A DNA stretch of 64,000 bases from Metellina segmentata (GCA_947359465.1 OX375880.1:18360120-18424119), one strand, 5' to 3'. Shown: positions 31,201 to 38,503, numbered from the stretch's first letter. Notes: generated from the letters alone by a model not told the origin. Made by a program: numbers and translations.

Positions 31201-31850
31201 TCAGCAACCATGGGATTGCAAGTTCGAAACTCAATCCAATAAATGTGTCATGGACTCAAATGTCCTCATGTTGGTGTGGAAGTTTAGAGAGTGGGATTCC
31301 AGCTCAAGTGTGACCTCGTCATTTAAAATGATGAGGTGTTATCCTCAATCTTTCCCTTCAGGGGTTAATCCAGGACCGTCGGCAATATGTCATTGTGTTG
31401 CTCTAGTGCGATGAACATTCAAATATCTATCTGTACCAAATAATTGGCCATGGTAGCTCATTGGTACAGTCACGGATTAGCAACTGGAGGGTGTCGAGTC
31501 AAAAATCTACAGATCGTTCCTATCGGTGCCAATAGCCTGATGTGCTGCTACAGTGCAATGTAAATTCAACTACCATCGGACAAAAATACGGTTTACGTTT
31601 TAACTCGGAATCAGGCTTGCAATATAAATTGAAATGCCACATTCAAAATAAAAACTACATAGAAACCATCAAATAATATAACTTCATTGTGTTACTTAAA
31701 CTTCAGTTAAAAATGAGTAATTTTAATTTGAGTTTTATTGCATTCCTTAAAAAAATTCTACGCTTACAGTTTTTTTCATTCATTACAGCTGACGCACCCT
31801 TGATGTCGAAACTGAAGAAATCCATGGGACTTGCTTACAGATCAAAATAA
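8656..31850 (+). CDS. EloA: Elongin A (transcription elongation factor / CRL5 substrate receptor), nine exons, 5' incomplete
   Basis: Spliced CDS of exons 8656-9657, 16417-16480, 17512-17598, 19773-19823, 22664-22761, 25618-25719, 25822-25900, 29149-29484 and 31789-31850. These sum to 1881 nt (626 codons plus TAA), and all junction phases agree. Family knowledge: Elongin A binds Elongin B/C, stimulates RNA polymerase II elongation in the nucleus, and serves as substrate receptor of a Cullin-5 ubiquitin ligase acting on stalled polymerase. Seen here: the second half of a TFIIS N-terminal domain (ETGLYNTM, HIGAVA, YNKWKLL), a ~300-residue Ser/Lys-rich linker, AVYSGKK, the BC-box TLQEFCIRIL, the Cullin-box-like VPYDVLKPLLEHLSP, DELWKQHCNRDY, SGKVVRVF and the terminal APLMSKLKKSMGLAYRSK. 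The first exon in the window opens in phase 0 at the Glu of the ETG motif, so about 40 N-terminal residues lie upstream, in an exon I could not find. The introns (0.1 to 6.8 kb) are full of transposons. Transcript evidence was not available. Confidence 0.95.
9658..10145. other. Intron start with a SINE S3 trace and a candidate polyadenylation signal
   Basis: 9685-9770 resembles the S3 SINE head (CTAGCAACTTGTAGGCATTG, GTTCGATTCCTCC). AATAAA at 10012-10017 follows a T/G-rich stretch. It could end a short transcript read from exon 8656-9657, but this is only a sequence match. Confidence 0.35.
10146..11846. mobile_element. MITE-like element with ATCTCTACTACTA termini, copy 1
   Basis: Left end ATCTCTACTACTA (about 10145) is inverted at the right end (TAGTAGTAGAGAT, about 11836-11848). 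Just inside are CTATGGCACTTACAATAA and, at the far end, a partial inverse (CATGGCTGTAAGTACTATA). The interior shares blocks with 13430-13940, e.g. GGCACAAAGGTAGTCCGAAT, CACCTGACCCCACAAAAAGA and CAGTGGCTAGTAAA. No transposase remains. Confidence 0.65.
12090..12360 (+). pseudogene. Tc1 transposase, C-terminal half, frameshifted
   Basis: Reads FGGVFHGMAWDLCMLYW, SSYLWQFYGMDKCYFHDDNA (second catalytic Asp) and RLPWPAQSPDLN (the region before the catalytic Glu). The N-terminal DNA-binding domain and the first catalytic Asp are missing. A (TA)n run at 12364-12388 follows. Confidence 0.8.
12552..13094. mobile_element. hAT MITE with perfect 8-bp target duplication
   Basis: Ends TAGAGGTGCACAACCT and AGGTTGTGCATCCCTA are inverse with two mismatches. 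CCTTATAC flanks both sides (12544-12551 and 13095-13102). The GCGGGCC/GCGGCCC subterminal sequence is typical of a common hAT family. The interior is AT-rich and non-coding. Confidence 0.93.
13430..13945. repeat. TCTACTACT element, copy 2 (partial)
   Basis: Starts at TTTCTACTACTTATAAAAGG and shares CCTATGGCACCTACAATAA, GGCACACAGGTAGTCCAAAT, GGTCACACCTGACCCTGCAA and CAGTGGCTTGTAAA with 10146-11846. The right end was not found. Confidence 0.6.
14050..14740. other. Intronic AT-rich sequence
   Basis: A short SINE S3 tail trace precedes it (GGCCCTTGCACCATAAAACC near 14010). No coding features seen. Confidence 0.5.
14741..15010 (+). repeat. SINE S1
   Basis: Head ACTAGCCCAGTTGAAAGAGT, shared body (GTATGGAAGTTTGGAAAGTG) and tail (CTTTGCCAATAGCCCATTGT, ATGTTAATTAAAAATACC). 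Confidence 0.85.
15551..15691 (+). repeat. SINE S1 with internal deletion
   Basis: Head GTTGCCCGGTTGGAAGAGCA joins directly to the tail half (TTTCCCTTCGGGATTGATCC, GTGACGTTAATTAAAA). About 150 bp of body is missing. An S3-like tail (TTGGGGCAGCTTGGCCAAAT) lies at 15470-15525 just upstream. Confidence 0.75.
16004..16042. repeat. Perfect 17-bp stem hairpin with 5-nt loop
   Basis: GTAAGCAGCATACTTCA (16004-16020) and its exact inverse (16026-16042) flank CTTGT. A second copy of the GCTTAC/TTGC part follows at 16048-16058. Confidence 0.7.
16081..16341 (+). repeat. SINE S1
   Basis: Shows TGGTAGCCCTGTTGGAAGAG, then the body from ACAAAGGGGCTTTTGTACAT, then the standard tail. The B-box region is deleted. 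Confidence 0.8.
16417..16480 (+). CDS. EloA: Elongin A exon, short linker segment
   Basis: Acceptor TTTCAG ending at 16416; donor GTATGT at 16481; 64 nt, enters phase 0 and leaves with one base. It encodes SKSSNADNLQANCDRKPIKIM. No domain is recognised; support comes from phase compatibility and splice sites on both sides. Confidence 0.75.
17040..17375. repeat. Minisatellite, AAT-TCTATTCTAAG units
   Basis: Five to seven imperfect units of ~50-60 bp containing TTTCCAAATAATTCTATTCT, AAGGAAATCATCAAT and GCATGAATAGAAT. It lies in the intron 140 bp before the 17512 exon. Confidence 0.75.
17512..17598 (+). CDS. EloA: Elongin A exon with the VYSG block
   Basis: Acceptor TTCTAG ending at 17511; donor GT at 17599-17600; 87 nt, phase 1 in and out. 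It encodes FITSKKERRAVYSGKKS. This matches the conserved VYSGxK segment that lies just before the BC-box in animal Elongin A. The donor (GTGAAA) is weaker than the others. Confidence 0.88.
17600..19190. other. Intronic AT-rich sequence
   Basis: No coding block, SINE head or inverted termini recognised. Confidence 0.5.
19191..19247. repeat. (AT)n microsatellite
   Basis: About 27 uninterrupted AT dinucleotides, in the intron 530 bp before the BC-box exon. Confidence 0.98.
19773..19823 (+). CDS. EloA: Elongin A micro-exon encoding the BC-box
   Basis: Acceptor CTTTCAG ending at 19772; donor GTAAGC at 19824; 51 nt, phase 1 in and out. It encodes VPTLQEFCIRILKKNVD. TLQEFCIRI fits the Elongin-BC binding BC-box (T/S-L-x3-C-x3-hydrophobic). 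The whole Elongin C contact lies in this one 17-codon exon, which is symmetric in phase and so could be skipped without a frameshift. Confidence 0.93.
20341..20550. repeat. SINE S1 head joined to an inverted SINE body
   Basis: + strand head GTAGCCCAGTTGAATGAGCA to GTTAAATCTGTCGTAGCC, followed by minus-strand body (AATTACGAATCACCGTCAGA, CTGAGCTGACATCCC). The result is a rearranged, partly palindromic copy. Confidence 0.7.
20779..22187. mobile_element. Non-autonomous hAT element, TAGGCCTGGGTGATGT termini
   Basis: Ends TAGGCCTGGGTGATGT and ACATTGCCCAGGCCTA are inverse. Target duplications GTGTCGAG (20771-20778) and GTGTTGAG (22188-22195) differ by one base. Subterminal CATCGTGATATATCG-type words repeat at both ends. 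No transposase. A ~55-78-bp minisatellite lies at 21668-21900. Confidence 0.92.
21668..21900. repeat. Minisatellite inside the hAT element
   Basis: About three imperfect units containing CAATCCACATCGGTTTA, (A/C)GGCAGATATCGGTCTAATA and CCGCGCATGCGTA. It is GC-richer than its surroundings. Confidence 0.65.
22664..22761 (+). CDS. EloA: Elongin A exon, Cullin-box/F-box-like segment
   Basis: Acceptor TTTGCAG ending at 22663; donor GTGAGT at 22762; 98 nt, phase 1 in, phase 0 out. It encodes VPYDVLKPLLEHLSP followed by MQLYKLEEHNR, the family-typical segment after the BC-box that contacts Cullin-5. Confidence 0.95.
23001..23280 (+). repeat. SINE S1
   Basis: Shows TAGTAGCCCAGTTGGAAAAG, GTGTGGAAGTTTGGAGAGTG and CGTCGCCAATAACCCC, ending at TTGCGTTAATTAACG. 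Confidence 0.85.
23620..24245 (+). pseudogene. Arthropod DDE transposase relic (HTH plus DDE, Tc1/mariner-like)
   Basis: + strand blocks in shifting frames: TFRETGSVQKKSGDALP, SPENIRAVRVSFLRSPLRSA, SKHASALGISDRSGRRIL, LHFHLYKLAIGQELYERD, FFSDEAHFNLTGRVNRQN (first catalytic Asp region), YWAADN, HQRPLYSPRVTVWCAISSVG and PWFFKENEQTV. It is truncated before the later catalytic block. This N-terminal helix-turn-helix plus DDE arrangement is common in arthropod genomes. Confidence 0.85.
24256..24567 (+). pseudogene. Transposon-derived WWIAEI/VNFMLPHG domain fragment
   Basis: A 103-codon frame containing EGCFVGWLYECDWWIAEIID, NEIIVNFMLPHGSAAGYRFP, the H/Q-rich piece and PIRDVLKIV. I recognise this as the accessory domain (W-x-G-x-V...FxxPxG...W...DVL) seen in transposon-encoded proteins of many animals. 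No N-terminal partner is present and it abuts a different transposase relic. Confidence 0.5.
24570..25610. other. Intronic AT-rich sequence
   Basis: No element ends or coding blocks seen up to the acceptor at 25617. Confidence 0.5.
25618..25719 (+). CDS. EloA: Elongin A exon, TDELWKQHC block
   Basis: Acceptor ATTTCAG ending at 25617; donor GTGAGT at 25720; 102 nt, phase 0. It encodes YLLKDTDELWKQHCNRDY followed by RGQVPNKNENWRTIYY, closely matching the ETDQLWK...HCxRDF...W region of Elongin A. Confidence 0.96.
25822..25900 (+). CDS. EloA: Elongin A exon, basic helix after the LW block
   Basis: Donor GTAAGT at 25901; acceptor AG at 25820-25821; 79 nt, phase 0 in, phase 1 out. It encodes RAHKEQDRKLKTITANI and the following residues to VRP, aligning with the family's AREQRLRxLT segment. 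The upstream intron is only 102 nt, a multiple of three, and has no in-frame stop. Confidence 0.88.
25976..26456. mobile_element. hAT-like MITE, family A copy 2 (best preserved)
   Basis: Left end CAGGGCTACACCTTTT; right end AAGTGGCGGCCCTG, which read inward starts CAGGGCCGCCACTTG. The inner right end, AAAATTATGCTACTATTTT, is shared with the copy at 32455-32960. 481 bp, no coding sequence. Target duplication unclear (GTATT on both sides). Confidence 0.75.
26817..27466 (+). mobile_element. Non-autonomous Helitron
   Basis: Starts TCTATATATATAATTCTC directly after a host A and ends CTAG (27463-27466) directly before a host T. GC-rich inverted pieces precede the end (GGCGAGCCTTAGCGAGCAGG). The TC...CTAG ends and A/T target fit Helitrons. 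A second piece (GGCGAGCGAAGCGAGC at 27363) repeats the theme. No Rep/helicase sequence. Confidence 0.85.
27941..28238 (+). repeat. SINE S1, diverged
   Basis: Shows GCTGCAAGTTCGAATCCAAC, GTGCCAGCTCGGGTGTGACC, CAGGACCGTCGACAATAGCT and GTGATGTTAATAAATACC. Confidence 0.8.
28395..29110. repeat. Minisatellite (ACAGCATGGAAGTACTACAT) split by a hAT-like MITE
   Basis: Units near 28396 and 28420 on the left and 29038, 29050, 29075 and 29090 on the right carry ACAGCATGGAAG and AGTACTACAT. The MITE occupies 28442 to about 29029. Confidence 0.7.
28442..29029. mobile_element. hAT-like MITE, CAGGGTTCCCAC termini, second family member
   Basis: Starts CAGGGTTCCCACAGGCCTTG; the right end, near GACTGGGAACCAGG, is degraded. 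Both ends iterate CCTTGAAAAGTACTTGAATT (28457-28515 and 28960-29000). The terminus equals that of 1162-1923, but the repeated word differs. Confidence 0.68.
29149..29484 (+). CDS. EloA: Elongin A exon, C-terminal Ser-rich region
   Basis: Acceptor TTTCAG ending at 29148; donor GTAAGG at 29485; 336 nt, phase 1 in and out. It starts with DSGKVVRVFKHD, equivalent to the GRQxKxAFV segment, then a basic patch (RKRLKRSN) and a long Ser/Pro/Lys-rich tract with repeated SPSVxxKSS units. Confidence 0.9.
29505..29838 (+). repeat. Two SINE S3 copies in tandem
   Basis: Copy 1 (29505-29665) has GCGGCTCAATGGGTTTGACC, ACTGCGCTAGCAGC, GTCTCAGTAAAACTTTGTTA and TTGTGCCATAAAATCC. Copy 2 (29695-29838) has GGTGTGGCTTAGTGAGTTTG, CCCACTGTGCCAGC and GTCTGTAAAACC, and is cut by the long-TIR element that follows. 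Confidence 0.7.
29841..30709. mobile_element. Non-autonomous element with ~51-bp terminal inverted repeats
   Basis: 29842-29893 (CTCAATCCCATGATAGTACT onward) is inverted at 30658-30709 with very few mismatches, through ACTTTACGCAAGTCCAACTT and ATTGGCTA. 869 bp, no transposase. It splits an S3 SINE: S3-like CTTCTGTTTGTCTTGTGTCT resumes at 30711. Long TIRs suggest a Mutator-like or similar element, but the target duplication is unclear. Confidence 0.85.
31171..31432 (+). repeat. SINE S1
   Basis: Shows ATGGCTCACTGTTGGAATGG, GTTGGTGTGGAAGTTTAGAG and CAGGACCGTCGGCAATATGT. Confidence 0.8.
31445..31574 (+). repeat. SINE S1 with internal deletion
   Basis: Head CATGGTAGCTCATTGGTACA joined to the tail (TGCCAATAGCCTGATGTGCT). 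Confidence 0.7.
31789..31850 (+). CDS. EloA: Elongin A terminal coding exon and stop codon
   Basis: Acceptor ATTACAG ending at 31788; with the carried G it reads ADAPLMSKLKKSMGLAYRSK and stops at TAA 31848-31850. The APLMxK start of this tail is the conserved Elongin A C-terminus (AP-M-M-A-K in vertebrates). Confidence 0.9.
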
Positions 31851-32454
31851 AGCTGAACGACGTTTGACGGAAACGATGCCAAAACTTTTGTTGTACAAAG
31901 TGGAAACGCACAAGTTTAAAGCATATACCTCTAGTTGATTTTACGTCCTTTTAGAGTCATTCACATCTTGTACATATTTCATTAACAATGAAATTTTATC
32001 TCCTCCCTAACCCACCCCTATGTATGTATTACACTTTTCTCGCATCGTTGTATCATGTACTTTTAGCGTATCTTCGGTAGTGTAGTTCGAAGAAGAAACT
32101 TTTTTGAAGCCGACCTGTACGTTCGGTTGTATCAGTCGTACGTCGAGATTGCACGCTATTTCTTTCAGTGTTTGCAAATTAATTGTAAATTTTGTTTCGA
32201 AAGCGAGATTGGATGCTTGTCTGCAGAGATGCCGACTGCTGTCTGTCTTACCACGAGAACTGTTCCAGTCTTTAAGTCTACCTGTTTGTGTTGCCGTGGA
32301 AATGGGCCTCGTTTCTATTATCCACAGGGATGCTTGAATATATGCATTCAAATTTGTTACATTGGGGCATTTAAAAATATATTTGTCAAGCTCTTTATTT
32401 GTCACTGATATCTGTACTAGTAAACTATCTTTTCATACTTGTAAAAACAAAATC
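31851..32454. other. Probable Elongin A 3' untranslated region
   Basis: Follows the stop codon directly. The small open frames on both strands here have no recognisable protein. The cleavage site is not evident. A strong AATAAA (37101-37106, with a GT-rich follow-on) lies far downstream. Confidence 0.4.
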
Positions 32455-32960
32455 TATTCCAAGGCCGCGAATTTTTACTATTTTTTAACTTGGCGACAAG
32501 GGGAATCATTTTGAGAAAAACCGTCTCAAAAGCTTCCATTTTCAAAATTTTAGTGACTTTTTTCGAAAATTCGCCAAAAGTCAATGAAAATGTTGTCCTT
32601 TTTTTAACTACTAGCTGTCTGAAAAGATTTATAGAATTTTCTATGGGTTGAAAATTTTTTAAGGGGGATTACCGATATCGTAGTTTTGGCTCCAGGCCGG
32701 GGCAACCACGAAAAAAAACCCTCGGAATCTGGTCGATAGATTGTCATAAAAACCCTACTTTAAAAAAAAAATATATATATATTTTTTAATTTTAAAATTA
32801 TAATTTCCTGACAAGATCTTTAGCGTATGTGTCACTCGTGGCACATTTTTTGTTTCAGCCAATTGATTTTTTGTCTGAGTAACTAAAATTGCTGCTAAAA
32901 TCGGGTTTAGAAGGTTTAGGTTTTACTTTTTAAAACTATGCTACTATTTCGGTAGTGCTT
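32455..32960. repeat. hAT-like MITE, family A copy 3
   Basis: Starts near CCAAGGCCGCGAATTTTTAC. Shares AAAAGCTTCCATTTTCAAAA, TTCGCCAAAAGTCAATGAAA and GGGGCAACCACGAAAAAAAA blocks with the other copies. Ends near CTATGCTACTATTTCGG. Confidence 0.65.
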
Positions 32961-32964
32961 TTTA

Positions 32965-33190
32965 TCAGCATTGTTGTTCTTTTACAAATGCCAGGTGTTT
33001 GAGAATGGATTCATTAACTTGCTTCCCAATATCTGAATTTGAACCATTAATTGCAGTACTTGTGTCTGAATGCTCGCTATTCATTGATCGTCCAGAATTA
33101 CATAGAGAGCAATTAGGTGAATTCCTGAACCCAATTCTAAAAAATTGGCATTGAGGCATGTCCAGTAATAAGTTGAAACTTAGCAAAAGT
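32965..33190 (-). pseudogene. LINE 3'-end fragment (RT/RNase H C-terminal CxxC region)
   Basis: A minus-strand frame reads QCQFFRIGFRNSPNCSLCNS and GRSMNSEHSDTST, resembling the F-R-I-G...SPxCxLC...xxEH motif after the RNase H domain of arthropod non-LTR retrotransposons. It is truncated on both sides. Confidence 0.5.
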
Positions 33191-34672
33191 TACACTATGA
33201 GGAGACTTAGATTCAAAGTCAATTTTAAAATCAATAGTTTGTCATCTCTGAGTGTCACCCCTACTTAAAATGAACATGTTCCGTTTCTATAGCAACTGCC
33301 ACCACCTAGACTCGTTCTCGGGAGCAGTTCTGGTAGGACAGACAGTACTACTAGGAGACATTTTGTACTGTGGTGTACAGGGAATGCAAATTGTACAATG
33401 GGAAATAAATTTTCCAATTCTCAAAGTTTGTTTTTCTTACTCTGTTTTGTGTAATCATGGGATCAACTACCACAATACAAGTAACTGACAGATTTTGATA
33501 TGAAACAAGCTGATTATGAGCTTGATTTGAGATGATACAGAATTTAATGCAAGAACTTGGTTACTTTGGCCATAAATGGGACTACACCCTTCGAACAATT
33601 ATTTTTTAATTGCTACAAAATGTTTTTGTATACTTTATTCTAAAACCACTAAAATTTAAATTGTGAAAGAAAAAATCTTTTGTTTTTAAAAAATTCCTTA
33701 CAAAATTTAAAATTTTTTGTAAATTTCTGCTACAAAATTTTTTAAAAAGTATTTCCTTAATTTTGCTTGAAGTGTATTTCTCACAATTTTGTGCACATGT
33801 TTGTGTTTACAACTGTTTTTATTTTTTATAAATATTTTATAACTGACGTGAAAAACAGTAAACAAACGGGCAAATTCATCTGATCAATTTTAAAATAAAG
33901 CAACTATTCTCAGCCCTTATTCCTTGTACAAGCTTACCAAATCGCATAAAAACAACAGCAATGATGTTTCAAATTAATATTAATTACAAAAAGTCTTATA
34001 ATTTTAAATACATTGGTGGCCAAGAGAAAAAAGTTAGTTAATTTATAAAGTGCAAAAATAGTTTGTATTCAGAGCAAAAACTTTAATAAACTGAACTTTG
34101 GCAGTAAAAAGTTTATTTTTTTAAAATTGTCATCTCTGGATAAGGTCCAGTACGTAATGGGAAAAAAAGATTGCAGATATCAGGCTTGTATAAAGACCGT
34201 TTCCCTATTTTCCTAAAATTGAGCTGAGAAATGTTTTTTGAAATCCGGTAATGCAGCCATTTTACGAAGGCAGTAAAAATGCTAACGAATCATCCAAATG
34301 TATATATGGAGGCTTTAAAGTGTATTGTGTTTGACCCTGTAAAAAATTTTATTTCCAAAACTGGCAATTTGGCAGATATGAAAATGTTTTCCTTTATGGA
34401 ATTGAAGTATCAATGTCAGACCCACAAGGAACTAAAATTTATGTTCCAAGTCAATTTTACCAGTTTCTTTGATTCTTGTTTGAGGTATAGCGTTTGTATG
34501 TTTTAGTATACACTATTACTTGCTGTTCAATTTTATTGTGCAATTGATTTAATTTTATGTTGAATGTGCTGCTTTTCTTTGCCACATGAATTTTATTTAT
34601 TTTCATTCTTAATCTATGTTTTCGCTATGATTGCAATTTGATTGCTTCAAAGTTAATTTATTTATCCCTCAA
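33191..34672. other. AT-rich non-coding sequence
   Basis: 33285-33350 (GCAACTGCCACCACCTAGAC) resembles 15095-15150 (GGCTGCCACCATCTGGATAT), an unassigned short repeat. Otherwise nothing recognised. Confidence 0.4.
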
Positions 34673-34877
34673 AGTGGTTGTCTTGACGACAAATTCGGTC
34701 ATCAACATAAACACATCTAGATGGCAAAGATATCTCGTCATTGAAAGAAAACTGACCGTATCTCGATCTCTTCATCATCAAAAAATCAGCAATATCTTCA
34801 TGGTGAGACCTCAATAAGTTTGAGCATAATTGGTCATATCTTTATGGACGAGATAGCTTGTTGAAACCATTTGGAGG
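34673..34877. mobile_element. piggyBac-like MITE, copy 1
   Basis: Left end CCCTCAAAGTGGTTGTC, right end TGAAACCATTTGGAGGG directly before TTAA. It contains GGCAAAGATATCTCGTCATT and GGACGAGATAGCTTGTTG. The left flank reads TTAT instead of TTAA. Confidence 0.7.
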
Positions 34878-35099
34878 GTTAAAAATAAGTGGATGTTTTG
34901 TTAGATCATGTATTTGGCAATGGCTACACTTTGCCAAGCGAACTCACTGAAAGTTGATGTTTGTTTATGTGTAACCCTGTGTATGCATATATTTTATTGT
35001 CTTAGCGAGAGAATCTTCTGATGTATTTTTGTAAACTTAAATTTTTCTTCCTGTGCTTGGATCATAGTGACGAATAAATTCGTTACATAGAAGAAAATT

Positions 35100-35950
35100 T
35101 TAATTTTTCCTTTCACCACTCATCTAAGTCAAAGAATCGTGCGCTTGCCATGCATTAAGCCAAGAAGGACAGGTTAAGGTGCATAATGTTGTTCATGTCC
35201 TGAGGTGGTATTTGCATGTTTTGTGCAGACTGGCTGTTACCCGGTGCTTGTTATTCATTTGTGAGTCGAGATCTTCAGAAATCGGAACAAAGCGTTCTTC
35301 AAAATATTACATTTTACATCACAAAATATTGCATTTTGCAATTAGTTGATCCTTTTCCTTTTGCCACTCATTTAAGTCAAAGAATTTCGCACATATTGTG
35401 CCTCAGTCCACGAAATGTTTTGTGCTGACTAACTGTTATACCCTGAGTTTGTTATTTACTGGAGATCTTCAGAGATTGGAACAAAGCGTTCTTCAAAATA
35501 TTACATTTTACATCACAAAATATTATATTTTGCAGTATGGAGTATAACATTTGCCTTCAAAGAAAATATTTGCGTCAAGATGTTATATTTTCTTGTGGCA
35601 AAATGTGATATTTTGTGTTTGCAATTTTTTTTTTTTCATGTGACTAAATTTTCCCACAAATGCTTTTTCAACTGCTAAACATTAGACTTGTGCCGAGAAC
35701 TCATGCTGTCATTTGCTATTTGCTTATCGATTGAAACATGTTTTTAGAACCATGGCATTTTGTGATCAGAATTTTCTCTTATTTATTCATCAGTGACTAA
35801 ATTTCCACACAAAAATGCTTTTCAAATTGGCAAACAATAAACTCATGCCATCAGATCATGCTGACACTTGCTATTTGCTTGTGGAATTCAACGTTTTTAG
35901 AAACTAAGCAAAAACATGACATTTTGTGCTTGGAATTTTCTATCATTCAG
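35100..35950. repeat. Two successive local tandem duplications
   Basis: Units of ~240 bp (35105-35345 and 35355-35540) share CACTCATTTAAGTCAAAGAA, GGAACAAAGCGTTCTTCAAA and ATTACATTTTACATCACAAA. Units of ~175 bp (35598-35772 and 35773-35950) share GTGACTAAATTT, CACAAAAATGCTTTT and TGCTATTTGCTT. Confidence 0.75.
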
Positions 35951-36102
35951 GGATTTCTGAATTTTTATTTTAATGCTATTTTATTTTGCAATTAGCACTC
36001 TCAGAAATGAACAAGGAAGACGAATAAGACATAAATGCTGGACATTCTCTGATTCTCATACCATACAATCGATGTGTAGGATCTAAAATTAGTCAAATTA
36101 TT

Positions 36103-36312
36103 AAACCCCCTTGTGGTTGGTTGTTTTGCCGAGGTATCCCATCATTAACACAAAAGACCAGGATGGACGATATCTCATCATTAGAAGACTGACCATCATT
36201 CCCTGACGAAGACTTGTCATCAAAAAACAGCAACGACTGGATAAGATATCTCAATAAGCAAAATTTGAGATCAACGATGAGATATCTCGTTGAAGTCACT
36301 AGGAGAGGGTTA
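36103..36312. mobile_element. piggyBac-like MITE, copy 2
   Basis: Begins after TTAA at ACCCCCTTGTGGTTGG and ends AGTCACTAGGAGAGGG before TTAAG. It holds ATGGACGATATCTCATCATT and CGATGAGATATCTCGTTGAA. Confidence 0.75.
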
Positions 36313-37185
36313 AGGATGCTTGCCGATAATAAAACAAGACTTACACAGAATTTTACATGATTCTTGGAAAACTGTTTTGCTGCTGACTTGGTCTACCAGT
36401 ACTAAATTTGGTCCTCAGTCCCCTTGGCTTGATCTAGCTTCATGAAATTTTATCATCACTGTTTTTTTAACCGTGACTTGTATGTTTTTCAGAGTGAACC
36501 TTGTCTAGCTACTGTGAATAAATACAGAGGGCGTTTCTTCTGTATTGGTTAATTGGATTGAAAAGACGCGATTTCGTGGAAAGTTGTCTGCTACTGTTGC
36601 ATGTCTGAACTTGATTTCTGTGCTTCATTTTATAGATGGGCGAGAATTTACGATAGCAGTTATAATTAACAGCTGATGTGTTGTGTGTATAACAGTTAGC
36701 TACTGACATCGAGCATCGTTGTCCGTAACATCTGTCAACTGCTGAAATTGACTATTAAATAATTAGTGAAATTAGTTCGTATTTTTTGTCAAATTCTTTT
36801 AGGAATTTCAATTAAAATTTATTTTTTAGTTCGATTTAATTTGCTTTACCGCTATAGCAATAACGTTTATAGGCAACAGTGTATCTGAGAACTGTTTTGT
36901 TACGGTAACACCTATTTAAACTGCTATCAAAATAACAGCCCGTCACTCATTTTCCTCGTAAATAATCGGTTGAAGCTTTTAAGATTCTGTTTTGTTACAA
37001 TGCTGCGACTACAGCTATGGCTTGAATTCGAAATGTAATAATATTTTGATGTCTGACTGATGTAAACATTACTCATTGTACATATCTGATATGTTCTGTA
37101 AATAAATCCTGTTTCTTGTTTTATTGAAAATAGTTTCGGTTTTAATTTTTTAATTTGTTTTGTAATTTAATTTCAAGATCATTTA
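36313..37185. other. AT-rich sequence ending in a candidate polyadenylation site
   Basis: 37095-37125 reads CTGTAAATAAATCCTGTTTC then TTGTTTTATTG: an AATAAA with a downstream T/G stretch, possibly the 3' end of a transcript. No coding exon of such a transcript is seen. Confidence 0.35.
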
Positions 37186-37480
37186 CGGGCCGCTGTGGCT
37201 CAGTGGGGGGGTTGCCCACTGCGCTAGCAACCTGCGAGTTGTGGGCGGTACAGGTTCGATTCCTCCTTGCTTGCATTTGTCTTGAGTTGTTTCTCCTCTG
37301 TGTTGATCCCGGACCGTCTCCAATAGCCCGTTGTATTGTTCCAGTGCGAAGTTAATTAAACACCTACCTCTTCGGTGTCAGTAAAACTTATCGAGCGCGT
37401 TTGTTCTTTTCTTGACGTCAGGTGCTTGGCGCAGCTTTGGTTAAATATGGCCCTTGCGCCATAAAAAAACCTACAAATCA
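37186..37480 (+). repeat. SINE S3 containing an S1-type tail
   Basis: Head GGGCCGCTGTGGCTCAGTGG, ACTGCGCTAGCAACCTGCGA and B-box AGGTTCGATTCCTCC, then an S1/S2 tail (GACCGTCTCCAATAGCCCGT to GAAGTTAATTAAACACC, 37305-37372), then the S3 tail (GGTGTCAGTAAAACTTATCG, TTGGCGCAGCTTTGGTTAAA, CCCTTGCGCCATAAAAAAAC). Confidence 0.8.
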
Positions 37481-37499
37481 AAATCATTTAAGCACTAAC

Positions 37500-37670
37500 A
37501 GGTGGTCAGCTTAAGCACATCAATCATCACCACACGATTCCTTGTCGAATGTGGTTCAAAATAAAGGTGTCCTCTGATCTTTCCCTTCAAGTTTGAACCC
37601 GGACCGTCGCCAATAGCCTGCTGTGTTACTCCAGTATAGTGCGTTCATTCAATTATCGTACCTATATAAC
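37500..37670 (+). repeat. SINE S1 3' half
   Basis: Shows GTGGTTCAAAATAAAGGTGT, then CGGACCGTCGCCAATAGCCT and the tail. Confidence 0.75.
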
Positions 37671-37724
37671 CCAAAACAATCCGAAAAAGAATTCGTATTT
37701 TTGATTGGTAAGGTAATTTTTATG

Positions 37725-38020
37725 AACGTCGTACTATAGAGCAACACAACGGGCTATTGACGACGGTCCTGGATCAATCCCCTATGGGAAATTTCTGAAG
37801 ACAACACCACGTAATTTTGAACCACTGTCAGATGACGAGGCAACACCTGAGCTCGCACCCCACTCTCCAAACTTTTACACCAACCCAACGTGAGGACTTC
37901 CGATCACGACAGATTTAAGGTGCTCCAGCCGCCTCTACATCATACGCTTACTAACATCCATGCACTGACTCCGATTCGAACCAGGAACCTTCCGATCTAG
38001 AGGCTGAACCACCTATCGCA
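37725..38020 (-). repeat. SINE S2, full length
   Basis: Read inverted: tail at 37725 (AACGTCGTACTATAGAGCAA), body, then the head near 37975 (GATTCGAACCAGGAACCTTC, inverse B-box). Confidence 0.88.
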
Positions 38021-38152
38021 TGGAATAACCCAATATTGGTTTTCCATTATGACGTTTTAAGTGTCAACGCGAGGTAAGATTGTAAACTTTATTCTTTCGC
38101 CTAGTTTTTTCAGAAAGCACTATGCAACATTTAAAATTTTTTTGTTTCTATT

Positions 38153-38503
38153 CTAATTTTTATTCGAAACAAGTTCTTTGGAACGTTTCTCAATTTTAGT
38201 GAAGGGAACCCGACATTTTCTTAAACCTTGCCTTTGTTCCAACGTCAAAGCACCACATAAAACGCATACGTGAACTTGACTTTCATTGTGATAATCCGCC
38301 ATAAATTTCATACGATAAAACCTCTCCTTCTCCAAAACAGCTGAGTCTTTAGAATTTGCGCAGCTGCCGCAAACGAAATCGGAAAACTGATTGAAAATCG
38401 TCGTCTGCACAACAGCAAAATCGCGTTTTGGAAAACTTCCGACGTCACGAATCGGAATAGGTGCAAGAAAAAAAAAATTAATGTTCTCTGCAGAAACTGG
38501 CAC
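38153..38503 (-). CDS. Unrecognised 116-codon ORF with two CxxC pairs
   Basis: Open frame of 116 codons on the minus strand, with pairs VCGSC and VCVLCG about 40 residues apart and a Lys-rich C-terminus (KIEKRSKELVSNKN). The spacing could be a degenerate zinc-binding module, but I do not recognise the family. The surrounding 38000-38760 has more CpG than its flanks. A possible donor (GAG|GTAAGC near 38765, + strand) lies upstream in the opposite orientation. It could be a genuine exon, a transposon fragment or chance. Confidence 0.25.
   Translation of the reverse strand: MPVSAENINFFFLAPIPIRDVGSFPKRDFAVVQTTIFNQFSDFVCGSCANSKDSAVLEKERFYRMKFMADYHNESQVHVCVLCGALTLEQRQGLRKCRVPFTKIEKRSKELVSNKN

Noticed and set aside
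32007..32408. Overlapping small frames after the Elongin A stop on both strands
   Set aside because: No recognisable domain; probably 3' untranslated sequence.
37186..37275. Possible tRNA genes in SINE heads (also near 4640, 20552, 40604, 63453, 63725)
   Set aside because: A- and B-box-like sequences are present but there is no consistent cloverleaf, and each is attached to a repeated body and tail. They are SINE heads.
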